Source: Cellulomonas terrae
Lineage (GTDB): Bacteria > Actinomycetota > Actinomycetes > Actinomycetales > Cellulomonadaceae
Assembly (NCBI RefSeq): GCF_007990265.1
Contig: NZ_BJWH01000002.1
Coordinates: 186,001-250,000 of the forward strand
DNA length: 64,000 nt
Reading direction: 5' to 3'
Below are positions 47,501-55,163 of the stretch, one piece after another. How positions within the stretch are numbered: position 1 is the stretch's first letter; each line of letters starts with the position of its first letter. Under the pieces are notes generated by a model, which saw only the letters and a list, made by a program, of their open reading frames with translations, had not been told where the DNA came from and ran no database searches. Position numbers and translations under genes: made by a program.

Positions 47501-47942
47501 CGTGTCCGTCACCACGACCTCCGGGTCGACGGGCACCGACGCGACGTCACGGATCCAGGCGGAGGCGTACTCCGGCATGGCGGGCGTCGCCAAGGAGACG
47601 ACGTCGGACACCGACGGTGGCCAGAACATCGCCTGGATCGCGAACGGCGACCACGTCCGGTTCGACAACGTCAGCTTCGGCAACATCCCGAAGGGGACGT
47701 TCAGCGCCCGGGTCGCGTCCGGGGCGGCCGGTGGGGTCAGCGGGCTGGTCAACGTGCGGCTCGACAGCCTCACCGGCCCGTCCATCGGGAGCTTCGCCAT
47801 CGCGAACACCGGCGGCTGGCAGACCTGGCGCACGATCCCGGCGAACATCCAGGCCACGACCGGTACCCACACGGTCTACCTAACGTTCGACTCCGGTCAG
47901 CCGGCCGACTTCATGAACCTCAACTGGTTCACGTTCAGCTAG
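44589..47942 (+). CDS. Secreted multidomain GH81 endo-beta-1,3-glucanase with FnIII x2 and CBM6
   Basis: 1117 aa. A long signal peptide (RRRLVAMIAVGALLAYLVQAIALPVPRAEA) is predicted to be cut near residue 45. The GH81 domain spans about 48-785, with NDWWTSLLWRKFN, LNDHHFHYGYYVVGA (D486) and GNNQESSSEGMNFASG (E563, E567). Two near-identical FnIII domains (about 797-880 and 890-978) and a C-terminal CBM6 (about 989-1117, RIQAEAYSGMAGV, WIANGDHVRFDNV, DFMNLNWFTF) follow. It cleaves external beta-1,3-glucan such as laminarin, fungal wall glucan or the cell's own curdlan-like polymer. It has its own promoter region and terminator, next to the synthase operon. Confidence 0.95.
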   Translation: MSAHPRPTMSSRPLDRRRLVAMIAVGALLAYLVQAIALPVPRAEAVTVGAGSYAEGTPTGGAVPTECNNTPITNPRAHVTSNFPAGAIPTNDWWTSLLWRKFNCASVSENLMAHPLAFHAYTNGLGVSYPTTVSISGTATGVGEYHYNYAEDFRLGIAGLDADGKVDGYSDWTVSELWTNGSSSLRTTFGHGLPFVYATKTGGNATLTGAAAPTVWSNGNAAIGYTINGHDYAAFGPTGSTWSVSGSTISSSLNGGSFFSVAVLPTTPSSSAADRAAALSAYAPYAHNHVTGTKVSWSYNESTAKMTATYAFTTTARQGSGTGTVYALYPHQRDNLTGATLSSYSYTSPRGPMRVVVGSSQFQTVSTFNGVLPQLANTGFPAGSADATQLNGYISQVASGDPFAGFGEDTYWTGKAFGRAAQVAHMANLTGNTSARDSLVGAMKTRLTDWMTASPGETTRSFWYNPSWGTLIGYPASYGSDTDLNDHHFHYGYYVVGAATVAQFDPSWAAESAYGGMVNTVIKDAANWDRSDTRFPFLRDFDIYAGHDWAAGHGAFAAGNNQESSSEGMNFASGLIQWGQVTGNKTVRDLGIYLYTTQASAIENYWFDTDDEAFPAAFGHSTVGMVWGDGGSYSTWFSAEPEMIQGINLLPSTAGHLYLGYNPSYISRNIAELERNNGGPATVWQDIIWEFQALADAPTALSQFRSQAGSYAVEEGESRAHTFYWLKSLSGLGTVDRSVTANTPLHAVFVKNGVRTYQAANMSGSAITVTFSNGVTLAVPARSVASSNTTVPSDTTAPTTPAYLTASGTTSSSTNLSWTASTDNVAVTGYEVLRDGSVVGTVSGTTYTASGLSPSTTYSFTVRALDAAGNRSSSSTARSVTTSAASGDTTAPSAPSGLAASGTTSSATTLAWSASTDNVGVTGYEVLRGGSVIGTTSSRTYTATGLSASTTYSFTVRAYDAAGNRSASSSAVSVTTTSGSTGTDATSRIQAEAYSGMAGVAKETTSDTDGGQNIAWIANGDHVRFDNVSFGNIPKGTFSARVASGAAGGVSGLVNVRLDSLTGPSIGSFAIANTGGWQTWRTIPANIQATTGTHTVYLTFDSGQPADFMNLNWFTFS
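46971..47521 (+). repeat. Tandem FnIII-encoding repeat within the secreted GH81 gene
   Basis: Two consecutive ~265-bp units (about 46971-47236 and 47251-47521) share long identical stretches, for example the bases encoding ASGTTSS, STDNV and VTGYEVLR. The similarity at DNA level indicates recent duplication or gene conversion of the linker domain. Confidence 0.85.
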
Positions 47943-47955
47943 GCGAGCGACACGG

Positions 47956-47987
47956 CGGCCCGGCAGCGAGCGATCGCTGCTGGGCCG
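47956..47987. terminator. Hairpin terminator between GH81 and the LacI gene
   Basis: Thirteen-base arms 47956-47968 and 47975-47987 with one mismatch (a possible G-U pair in RNA) and loop AGCGAT. Lies between convergent genes, so it can serve both. Confidence 0.8.
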
Positions 47988-47994
47988 CGGCGTG

Positions 47995-48981
47995 CTACGT
48001 CGAGTCCCGGGCGATGACGTGGAAGACGTCGTCCGGCTGGGCCGGCGGCTCGACCGTGTCGTCCAGCGCGGCGAGGACCGCGTCCGCGAGGTAGCGCGCC
48101 TGCGCGTCGATGGCCTGCCAGATCGTCGTGAGCGCCGGAGCGGCGAGACGCGCGGCAGGGATGTCGTCGACCCCGATGACGGCGACGTCCTCCGGCGTGC
48201 GCAGCCCTTCGGCGCGCAGCCCGGCCAGGACGGCGAGCGCCACCTCGTCGTTGTAGGCGGCGACGGCGGTCACGGGCTCGGTGCCCGACCGCCAGCTCCG
48301 GACGGCGGCGACGGCCGAGGCGACGTCGAGGGCGACGGCCTCGACCTGCGGCTCGGGCAGGCCGAGCCGTGCGCAGCCCAGCACCGCACCGGCGAGGCGC
48401 CGGTCGGCGAAGGCGGCCAGCCGGTCGTCGCTCGGGGCGGCGTACGCCACGACGCGGTGACCGCGTTCGGCGAGGTGCTCGACCTGCAGCTGCCCGATCC
48501 TGGTCTGCGGCACGGAGAAGGTGCCGGGCTGCGCGTCCGCGTCGAGCGCGCTGCCGACCACCTGGATGCCGGCCTGGCGCATCGCACGCTCGTCGTCCTC
48601 GGCGAACGGGGCCAGCCCGAGGACCACCCGCGGGGTGACCGCCCGCCACAGGTCGGACAGGGGCCGGGGCCCGCGCGACTGGTGGACCAGGACGGACAGG
48701 CCACGGTCGGCGAGCCGGGTGGCCAGGTGGTCGAGCAGGGTGTCGATGACCGGGCCGATCGTCCAGTCCGGCAGGACGCACAGGACGAGGTCGCTGCGGC
48801 CGGAGCGCAGGGTGCGGGCGGCGGCGGACGGCGTGTAGCCGAGGCGGGCTGCGGCGTCGCGGACACGCTGCCGGGTGGACTCCGGGATGGTGACGCCGGT
48901 CTTGCCGTTCAGGACGTAGCTGACGGTCGTGCGCGAGACGCCGCTCTCCCGCGCCACATCGGCACTCGTCAACCGTGGCAC
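47995..48981 (-). CDS. LacI-family transcriptional regulator
   Basis: 328 aa. GTG 48981 lies about 8 bp after GGGGAGG. The N-terminal LacI HTH reads LTSADVARESGVSRTTVSYVLNGKTG, with hinge helix SAAARTLRSGRS. The periplasmic-binding-like core contains VAVIGVDDIPAARLAAPALTTI, the typical LacI C-terminal block. The gene diverges from amylosucrase, so sucrose or malto-oligosaccharide control is the simplest guess. Control of the neighbouring secreted GH81 is also possible. No canonical LacI operator was recognised. Confidence 0.92.
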   Translation of the reverse strand: MPRLTSADVARESGVSRTTVSYVLNGKTGVTIPESTRQRVRDAAARLGYTPSAAARTLRSGRSDLVLCVLPDWTIGPVIDTLLDHLATRLADRGLSVLVHQSRGPRPLSDLWRAVTPRVVLGLAPFAEDDERAMRQAGIQVVGSALDADAQPGTFSVPQTRIGQLQVEHLAERGHRVVAYAAPSDDRLAAFADRRLAGAVLGCARLGLPEPQVEAVALDVASAVAAVRSWRSGTEPVTAVAAYNDEVALAVLAGLRAEGLRTPEDVAVIGVDDIPAARLAAPALTTIWQAIDAQARYLADAVLAALDDTVEPPAQPDDVFHVIARDST

Positions 48982-49095
48982 GGTTCTCGCCTCCCCACTC
49001 CAGCTCCGCCACACCTTAGTCCGCAGCACCAGGAGAACAGACGCGCAGGCTGCTCCCCGGTTGACGCGCGTGGCCGGGCGGGTGAGTCTGCGAGG
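48982..49095. promoter_or_regulatory. Divergent promoter region, LacI regulator / amylosucrase
   Basis: TTGACG at 49061-49066 is a good -35 for amylosucrase; 17 bp downstream lies only GAGTCT (49084-49089), a poor -10. The amylosucrase GTG at 49096 would be nearly leaderless. The leftward side carries the GGGGAGG ribosome binding site of the LacI gene. No strong palindrome is visible. Confidence 0.4.
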
Positions 49096-51054
49096 GTGAC
49101 CGGCCGACGCGGGACCCGCCTCGAGAACACCCCGTCGGGGCGTCCGGTCCCGCAGGACGCAGCGGCGGCAGTCACGGCCGCCCGCCGTCCGGGGACGACC
49201 GACGCCCAGTGGGCGACCCTGATGGCGCGCTTCGACCGGCACTTCGGGCGGTTGGAGCATCTGCTCGAGCAGGTGTACGGGCCGGGGGAGGCCACGGCCC
49301 GCGAGCTGGCGCTGCTCGCCGGTCAGCTGGCCACGAGCTGGCAGGAGCGCCCCGCCGACCTGCACGCGCTCGACGACGCCCGCGAGGCGGACCCGACCTG
49401 GTTCACATCGCAGCGGATGCTCGGCGGCGTCCTGTACGTGGACCGGTTCGCCGGTGACCTCGCCGGGGTCCGCCGGGCGATCCCGTACCTGGAGGAGCTC
49501 GGTCTGACGTACCTGCACCTGATGCCGCTGTTCGAGGCGCCGGCGGAGAACTCGGACGGCGGGTACGCGGTGTCGAGCTACCGTGCGGTCGACCCGTCGC
49601 TGGGCACGATGGCCGAGCTCGCGGACCTGGCGACCGAGCTGCGGGCGCGCGGGATCGCGCTGGTGGTCGACTTCATCTTCAACCACACGTCGGACGAGCA
49701 CGCCTGGGCCCGCGCGGCGCGCGCCGGGGACCCGGAGCACGAGGCGTTCTACTGGTTCTTCCCCGACCGCACCCTGCCGGACGCGTACGAGCGCACCGTG
49801 CGGGAGATCTTCCCCGACGACCACCCCGGGTCGTTCGTGCCCGTGCCGACGCCCGACGGCGCGGGCGAGCGGTGGGTGTGGGCGACGTTCCACTCGTTCC
49901 AGTGGGACCTCAACTACGCCAACCCGGCGGTGTTCCGGGCGATGGCGGGGGAGATGCTGTTCCTCGCGAACCAGGGCGTCGACATCCTGCGGATGGATGC
50001 CGTGGCGTTCATCTGGAAGCAGCTCGGCACGTCGTGCGAGTCGTTGCCGCAGGCGCACCTGCTGCTCCAGGCCTTCAACGCGGTGTGCCGGATCGCCGCA
50101 CCGGCGGTCCTGTTCAAGTCCGAGGCGATCGTCCACCCGGACGAGGTCATCGAGTACATCAGCGTCGACGAGTGCCAGCTGTCGTACGACCCGCTGCAGA
50201 TGGCGCTGATCTGGAGCTCGCTGGCCACGCGGGACGGTCGGCTGCTCCAGCAGGCGCTCGAGCGGCGCCACGCGCTGCCGCCCGGGACGTCGTGGGTCAG
50301 CTACGTGCGCAGCCACGACGACATCGGGTGGACCTTCGCCGACGAGGACGCCGCCGAGCTCGGCATCGACGCCGCCGCGCACCGGCGGTTCCTCAACCGG
50401 TTCTTCGTCGACCGGTTCCCCGGGTCGTTCGCGCGTGGGGTGCCGTTCCAGGACAACCCGCGCACCGGGGACTGTCGGATCGCGGGCACCACCGCGTCGC
50501 TGGCGGGCCTGGAGGCGGGCGACGCCGGTGCGGTGGACCGGATCGTGCTGGCGCACGCGATCGTCCTGTCCACCGGCGCGATACCGCTGCTGTTCCTCGG
50601 CGACGAGGTCGGCCAGCTGAACGACTACGCCGCCCTCGACGAGCCGGGCCACGGTGAGGACACGCGCTGGGTGAACCGACCGCGCTACCCGGCCGGTGCG
50701 TACGCGCGACGGGACGACCCGTCGACGGATGCCGGGCGGATCTACGCGCGCCTCCGGCACCTGATCGACGTCCGCCGACGCACGCCGGAGCTGGCGGGGA
50801 ACGCCCTCATCACCTTCGACACCCACAACCCGCACCTGGTGGCCTACCAGCGTCCGGGGCCGGGCACCTTGGTGCTGGTGGTCGCCAACATGGCCGACGA
50901 CCCGCAGCACGTGGACGCCACGACGCTCTCCGGGCTGCCCTCGCCGGCGCAGGACCTGCTCGCCGGCGACGTCGTCGACCTGCGTGCCGGTCTCACGGTC
51001 CCGGCGCACGGTGTGGTGTGGCTCCGGGTCGAGCACGGAGGGACGCATGCGTGA
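49096..51054 (+). CDS. Amylosucrase (GH13 subfamily 4)
   Basis: 652 aa, typical for amylosucrase, which makes alpha-1,4-glucan and fructose from sucrose. Seen: an N-terminal helical domain, FTSQRMLGGVLYVDRFAGDL, the barrel signature VVDFIFNHTSDEHAWA, nucleophile D301 (DILRMDAVAFIWK), acid/base E343 (LFKSEAIVHPDEV) and the transition-state HD pair (SHDDIGWTF, 407-409). The B'-domain feature ERTVREIFPDDHPGSF is characteristic of amylosucrases. Sucrose hydrolase is the alternative. There is no signal peptide, so it acts on imported sucrose. It is divergent from a LacI regulator and overlaps the next gene by 8 bp. Confidence 0.92.
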   Translation: MTGRRGTRLENTPSGRPVPQDAAAAVTAARRPGTTDAQWATLMARFDRHFGRLEHLLEQVYGPGEATARELALLAGQLATSWQERPADLHALDDAREADPTWFTSQRMLGGVLYVDRFAGDLAGVRRAIPYLEELGLTYLHLMPLFEAPAENSDGGYAVSSYRAVDPSLGTMAELADLATELRARGIALVVDFIFNHTSDEHAWARAARAGDPEHEAFYWFFPDRTLPDAYERTVREIFPDDHPGSFVPVPTPDGAGERWVWATFHSFQWDLNYANPAVFRAMAGEMLFLANQGVDILRMDAVAFIWKQLGTSCESLPQAHLLLQAFNAVCRIAAPAVLFKSEAIVHPDEVIEYISVDECQLSYDPLQMALIWSSLATRDGRLLQQALERRHALPPGTSWVSYVRSHDDIGWTFADEDAAELGIDAAAHRRFLNRFFVDRFPGSFARGVPFQDNPRTGDCRIAGTTASLAGLEAGDAGAVDRIVLAHAIVLSTGAIPLLFLGDEVGQLNDYAALDEPGHGEDTRWVNRPRYPAGAYARRDDPSTDAGRIYARLRHLIDVRRRTPELAGNALITFDTHNPHLVAYQRPGPGTLVLVVANMADDPQHVDATTLSGLPSPAQDLLAGDVVDLRAGLTVPAHGVVWLRVEHGGTHA

Positions 51055-51595
51055 GACGGGACCGAGCGGGGTCATCGACCCGAGGTACGGCGACGCCACG
51101 GCGACCGCACCGCCGTGGGCCGAGATCGAGCGTCGACTGAGCTCCGCGCAGCTCTACTGGATCGTCTCCGTCCGCACGGACGGCCGCCCGCACGCCGTGC
51201 CGCTCGTCGGCGTCTGGCACGACGGCTCCTTCGCCTTCTGCACCGGCCCGCACGAGCAGAAGGCGCGCAACCTCGACGGCAACGCGCACGTCGCGGTGAC
51301 GACCGGCAGCACGGGAGCCGGTGGGTGGGACAGCGGCGTCGAGCTGGTGGTCGAGGGGGTGGCGGTGCGGGTCACGGAGCCCGCCGCGCTGCAGACGCTG
51401 GCCGACGCCTGGTACGCGAAGTACGGCGAGGACTGGCTGTTCGACGTGCGCGGGGAGGGCTTCGTCGAGCGGTCCGAGTCCGGCGGTGGCTCCGAGGGCG
51501 CGTGGGTCTACCGGGTCGTGCCGGACAAGGTGCTGGCGTTCGGGGGCGGGCACGGACAGACGGCGTACCGCTTCGGGTCGAGGCACGCGACCTGA
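51047..51595 (+). CDS. Pyridoxamine 5'-phosphate oxidase-like flavin/F420-binding protein
   Basis: 182 aa. ATG 51047 overlaps the end of amylosucrase and follows CGGAGGGA. The split-barrel fold shows YWIVSVRTDGRPHAVPLVGVWHDG (split here: YWIVSVRTDG and RPHAVPLVGVW), FAFCTGPHEQKARNL and VAVTTGS, typical of PPOX-class proteins that bind FMN or F420. Substrate and pathway are unknown. Its link to sucrose metabolism is only positional. Confidence 0.85.
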   Translation: MRETGPSGVIDPRYGDATATAPPWAEIERRLSSAQLYWIVSVRTDGRPHAVPLVGVWHDGSFAFCTGPHEQKARNLDGNAHVAVTTGSTGAGGWDSGVELVVEGVAVRVTEPAALQTLADAWYAKYGEDWLFDVRGEGFVERSESGGGSEGAWVYRVVPDKVLAFGGGHGQTAYRFGSRHAT

Positions 51596-51613
51596 CCACC
51601 GCTGGGCGACCAC

Positions 51614-51972
51614 CTAGAGCCCGAACACCTCCGTCGGCCGTCCGCGCACCAGGTCGACCACGGCCTCGGCCGCCTCGTCCTCCTCGAGCCGGTGGTCGGC
51701 CACGAGGCCGGCGAGGTAGCCGGCGTCGAGCCGTCGCGCCATGTCGTGGCGGGCCGGGATCGAGCAGAGCGCCCGGGTGTCGTCGATGAACCCGCTGGTC
51801 CGGGACATGCCCGCGGTCTCGGAGACGGAGGACCGCCAGCGCCGGATCGCGTCGGGGGCGTCGAGGAACCACCAGGGCGCCCCGACGTACACCGACGGGT
51901 AGAAGCCGGCCAACGGTGCGAGCTCCCGGGAGAAGACGGACTCGTCGAGCCTGAACAGGACGAGCGTGAGGA
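51614..51972 (-). pseudogene. uxaC: Glucuronate isomerase remnant (C-terminal fragment)
   Basis: About 119 C-terminal codons remain of a roughly 470-aa enzyme. They read LTLVLFRLDESVFSREL, YPSVYVGAPWWFLDAPDA, TSGFIDDTRALCSIPARHDM and end VDLVRGRPTEVFGL, characteristic of UxaC (D-glucuronate/D-galacturonate isomerase). Homology stops abruptly near 51970. The sequence upstream in this frame is antisense to a gluconokinase fragment. No start codon or ribosome binding site suits the remnant. Confidence 0.85.
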
Positions 51973-52360
51973 GAACCTGGCCAAGATGGCCCGCGGCACA
52001 CCGCTCGACGACTCCGACCTGTGGCCGTGGCTCGGGTCCGTCGGCCGAGCGCTCGCCGCGCCGCCGGGCGGGGCGGTGGTCGCGTGCTCCGCGCTGCGCC
52101 GCGCCTACCGCGACCTGCTCCGGGAGGTCGTGCCCGGCCTGCGGTTCGTGCACCTCGTCGGGACCCGCGATCAGCTGGCCGCCCGGATGCGAGACCGTGC
52201 GGGTCACTTCATGCCGGTGTCCCTGCTCGACACGCAGCTGGCGACGCTCGAGCCGCTCGACGCGGACGAGCCCGGGACCGTCCTCGACTGCACCCTCGAC
52301 CCTGTGACGCTGGCCGCGCGTGCCGCGCCGAGCCTTGTCGGGCGCCGCACGGGGGAGTAG
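51970..52360 (+). pseudogene. gntK: Gluconokinase remnant lacking the P-loop
   Basis: About 128 C-terminal codons remain of a ~165-175-aa kinase. They begin at ENLAKMARGTPLDDSDLWPWL, close to the conserved KM-GxPLxDxDRxPWL block, and continue GGAVVACSALRRAYRDLLRE and HFMPVSLLDTQLATLEPL. The N-terminal Walker A motif and the first ~45 residues are missing. Homology begins exactly where the antisense uxaC homology ends, marking a rearrangement junction. Confidence 0.85.
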
Positions 52361-52389
52361 ACCAGAGGGGACTCGATGGGGTGGTCACC

Positions 52390-53337
52390 ATGGTGCGGAT
52401 CTGCACGTGGAACCTGGAGAACCTCTTCCTCCCTGGCGACGACGCCGGACCCGAGACCGGCGCCGCGTACCAGGCGAAGATCACGTCGCTCGCGGACGTC
52501 GTCGCGACGATGGATCCCGACGTCCTGGCGGTGCAGGAGGTCGGTGACGTCGCTGCCCTGACCGACCTCGGCGAGCGCGTGGGCGGGACCTGGCACCAGG
52601 CGACGGCCGCGCCCGACCGGCGGGGCATCCGGGTCGGGTTCCTGTCCCGGCTGCCCCTGACCGCCGTGCGCCAGTGGGCCGCGTTCCCGGCCGGCCTGCG
52701 CCCGGTCCAGGTCGACGACACCCCGGTGTCCAGCTCGACGATGGGGCGCCCCGCGCTCCAGGTGCGGGTGAACGTCGGTGGCCGGCGCATCGACCTGATC
52801 GCATGCCACCTGAAGTCGAAGCTCCTGACGTTTCCCGGGGGGCGGTTCTCGACGGACGACGAGGGTGAGCGCGCACGGTTCGGCGCCTACGCCCTGAACC
52901 GGCGGTCGTCCGAGTCGGTCACCGTCCGGGCGGCCGCGTCCCGCAGGCTCGGCGCGCTCGTCGGCAGCGCCGCGGTCGTGGTGCTCGGCGACCTCAACGA
53001 CGGGCCGGAGGCGGCGACGACGCAGATCCTGCTCGGACCCACCGGCTCGGAGATCGGCACCGGCGGGTTCGCGCGACCGGACGCCGGCGACCGCCAGCGG
53101 CTCTGGAACCTGGCCGCCCGGATCCCCGAGGAGCAGCGCTTCACGCGTGAGTACCGCGGCCGCAAGGAGCTGATCGACCACATCCTCGTCAGCCACGCGC
53201 TCGTCGGCCTCGTCGCCGACGGCGCGGTCACGACCGACGGTGCCGGACCGGTCCCGTCGATCACCGACGACCCGAACGACCGCCGCGGAGAGCCGGGGTC
53301 GGACCACCGGCCGGTCCTCGCCACGATCAGCCTGTAG
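52390..53337 (+). CDS. Endonuclease/exonuclease/phosphatase (EEP) family protein
   Basis: 315 aa, cytoplasmic, no signal peptide. EEP motifs are TWNLENLF, VLAVQEVGDV (metal Glu), DLIACHLKSKL, VVVLGDLNDGPEAATT and GSDHRPVLATI (catalytic His near the C-terminus). Members cleave phosphodiesters in DNA, RNA, inositol phosphates or sphingomyelin; the substrate here is unknown. ATG 52390 is the start of the conserved first strand. Confidence 0.88.
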   Translation: MVRICTWNLENLFLPGDDAGPETGAAYQAKITSLADVVATMDPDVLAVQEVGDVAALTDLGERVGGTWHQATAAPDRRGIRVGFLSRLPLTAVRQWAAFPAGLRPVQVDDTPVSSSTMGRPALQVRVNVGGRRIDLIACHLKSKLLTFPGGRFSTDDEGERARFGAYALNRRSSESVTVRAAASRRLGALVGSAAVVVLGDLNDGPEAATTQILLGPTGSEIGTGGFARPDAGDRQRLWNLAARIPEEQRFTREYRGRKELIDHILVSHALVGLVADGAVTTDGAGPVPSITDDPNDRRGEPGSDHRPVLATISL

Positions 53338-53352
53338 GGAGGAGACCCGCGC

Positions 53353-54294
53353 ATGACTCTCACCCGCGTGGCGGCGGTCCAAGCCGCACCCGTGCTCATG
53401 GACCGTCAGGGGTGTGTCGAGAAGGCGGTCGGACTGATCGAGAAGGCCGCCGCCGACGGCGCCCACCTCGTGGTCTTCCCGGAGGTCTTCATCCCGGGCA
53501 CCCCCATCTGGATGGACTCCCGGCCCATCTGGGACGGCGACGAGGAGTGGTTCGCGCTGCTCCTCGACCAGGCGGTCGTCGTGCCCGGCCCGGAGACCGC
53601 GGCGCTGGGCGCCGCCGCCGCGGAGGCCGGCGTGCACGTGGTGGTCAACGTCGAGGAGCGAGAGCCGCACGGTTCGACGATCTACAACACCACCCTCTAC
53701 CTCGGTCCGGACGGGCGGCTGCTCGCCAAGCACCGCAAGCTCATGCCGACCGGCTCGGAGCGCACGGTCTGGGGGATGGGCGACGGGTCGACGCTGCCCG
53801 TCGTGGAGACGCCGTTCGGGCGGCTCAGCGGGCTGACGTGCTGGGAGAACTACATGCCGCTGGCGCGCTTCTACCTCTACGCGCAGGGGGTCGACATCTG
53901 GGCCGCCCCCACGCTGGCCACGGGTGACGGCTGGGTCGCGACCCTGCGCCACATCGCCCGCGAGGGGCGCTGCTACGTCATCGGCGTCAACCCGTGCACC
54001 CACATCGACCAGATCCCCGCCGACTTCCCGCGTCGCGACGAGGTATGGACCGTCAAAGAAGGTGACGGCGGCTGGGTGGAACCCGGCAACAGCGTGATCG
54101 TCGGGCCGAACGGGGAGCTGCTCGCGGGACCGGCCCGCCACGAGGAGACCATCCTCACCGCCGACATCGATCTCGCCCAGGTCCGCGCCGCGCGTCGGCT
54201 CTTCGACCCCACCGGGCACTACCACCGGCCGGACGTCTTCCGGCTCACGGTCGACACCCGCCCACGACCCGCGGTCACGCTGGCCGACGACTAG
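53353..54294 (+). CDS. Nitrilase (carbon-nitrogen hydrolase)
   Basis: 313 aa. ATG 53353 follows GGGAGGAG. The catalytic triad is E44 (VVFPEVFIPGTP), K129 (AKHRKLMPTGSER) and C163 (GLTCWENYMPL). The FPE-F-G and HRKL-PT signatures and the CWEN motif match true nitrilases (nitrile to acid plus ammonia) rather than amidases. The gene lies 15 bp after the EEP gene and probably shares its transcript. It converges with the VOC gene across a 1-bp gap. Confidence 0.93.
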   Translation: MTLTRVAAVQAAPVLMDRQGCVEKAVGLIEKAAADGAHLVVFPEVFIPGTPIWMDSRPIWDGDEEWFALLLDQAVVVPGPETAALGAAAAEAGVHVVVNVEEREPHGSTIYNTTLYLGPDGRLLAKHRKLMPTGSERTVWGMGDGSTLPVVETPFGRLSGLTCWENYMPLARFYLYAQGVDIWAAPTLATGDGWVATLRHIAREGRCYVIGVNPCTHIDQIPADFPRRDEVWTVKEGDGGWVEPGNSVIVGPNGELLAGPARHEETILTADIDLAQVRAARRLFDPTGHYHRPDVFRLTVDTRPRPAVTLADD

Positions 54295-54295
54295 C

Positions 54296-54661
54296 TCACG
54301 GCCCCCAGCACAGGCAGAACGGGTGTCCCGCCGGGTCGGCGTAGACCTGGAACCCGTCGGGGGTCGAGACGTCGGTCGCCGCCTGGAGCAGGACCGCTCC
54401 TGCGGCCAGGGCGTGCTCGTGGGCGGCGTGGATGTCGTCCACGTACAGGTCGAGGTGCACCTGCTGCGGTTGACCGTCGGGCCACTCGGGCCGCACGTGG
54501 TCCGGAGCCGACTGGACGTCGATCCGCGGCTCACCGTCGACGAGGACGGAGTGCCAGCTCTCCTCGACCAGGACGGTGCCCCCGAGCAGCGTCGCCCAGA
54601 ACGCGCTCTCCTGCTCGACGTCGGCGGCGTCGAACACCACCACCTGCCGCTTGATCCGCAT
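54296..54661 (-). CDS. VOC-family (glyoxalase-like) protein
   Basis: 121 aa, one complete beta-alpha-beta-beta-beta pair. It begins KRQVVVFDAADVEQESAFWATLLGG and ends TPDGFQVYADPAGHPFCLCWGP, with VHLDLYVDDIHAAHEHALAAGA between them. VOC proteins include glyoxalases, dioxygenases and antibiotic-binding proteins. The metal-ligand pattern is not sharp enough to choose. It is divergent from the next membrane protein (40-bp gap). Confidence 0.88.
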   Translation of the reverse strand: MRIKRQVVVFDAADVEQESAFWATLLGGTVLVEESWHSVLVDGEPRIDVQSAPDHVRPEWPDGQPQQVHLDLYVDDIHAAHEHALAAGAVLLQAATDVSTPDGFQVYADPAGHPFCLCWGP

Positions 54662-54701
54662 CCGGACATCCTGGCACCGCCGCGTACGCCACGATGGTGC
54701 C

Positions 54702-55160
54702 GTGACCGCAGAACGCGAGCCCGTCGCCTCGGCGTCCGCGCGACCGGTCCGCACCTGGCTCCGGTCCCGGCCGGCCGACGTCGTGGACGTCTTCGTCTAC
54801 GTGGTCGTCCTCAACCTCGCCATCGAGTACGTCCCTGCCGTCCTCAGCGAGAGCTTCACGCTGTCGCTGCTGACCGCGGTCCTGCTCAAGGTCGCCCTGG
54901 AGCTCGTCCTGAGGCTCAAGGGGAGAGTCCTCGCCCTGTTCCACGCGGCGACGTCGCGACGGGGGAAGGTCGCCGCAGGCGTGGCGCTCTGGGTCGTCGC
55001 CGCGGGAAGCAAGCTCGTCGTCCTCGCCCTGGTCGACCTCGTGTTCGGCGACGCCGTGAGCCTGGGCGGCTTCCTGCCGGTGACCCTCCTCGTCGTGGCG
55101 CTGCTCGTGTCCCGGGCGGCGGTCCGGCGGCTGCTCGACGACCCGCGCCCCTCGACCTGA
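54702..55160 (+). CDS. Small integral membrane protein of unknown function
   Basis: 152 aa, GTG start. About four TM helices are visible (VVDVFVYVVVLNLAIEYV; LLTAVLLKVALELVLRL; AAGVALWVVAAGSKLVVLALVDLVF; LPVTLLVVALLVS), separated by a short basic loop (TSRRGKV). The N-terminal ~25 residues are hydrophilic. I do not recognise the family. It converges with the P-type ATPase gene with a 3-bp gap. Confidence 0.65.
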   Translation: MTAEREPVASASARPVRTWLRSRPADVVDVFVYVVVLNLAIEYVPAVLSESFTLSLLTAVLLKVALELVLRLKGRVLALFHAATSRRGKVAAGVALWVVAAGSKLVVLALVDLVFGDAVSLGGFLPVTLLVVALLVSRAAVRRLLDDPRPST

Positions 55161-55163
55161 GCG

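Noticed and set aside
51692..52360. Intact fusion protein reading through the gntK fragment
   Set aside because: The first 90 codons are antisense to the uxaC fragment and low complexity; there is no P-loop, so it is treated as a remnant.
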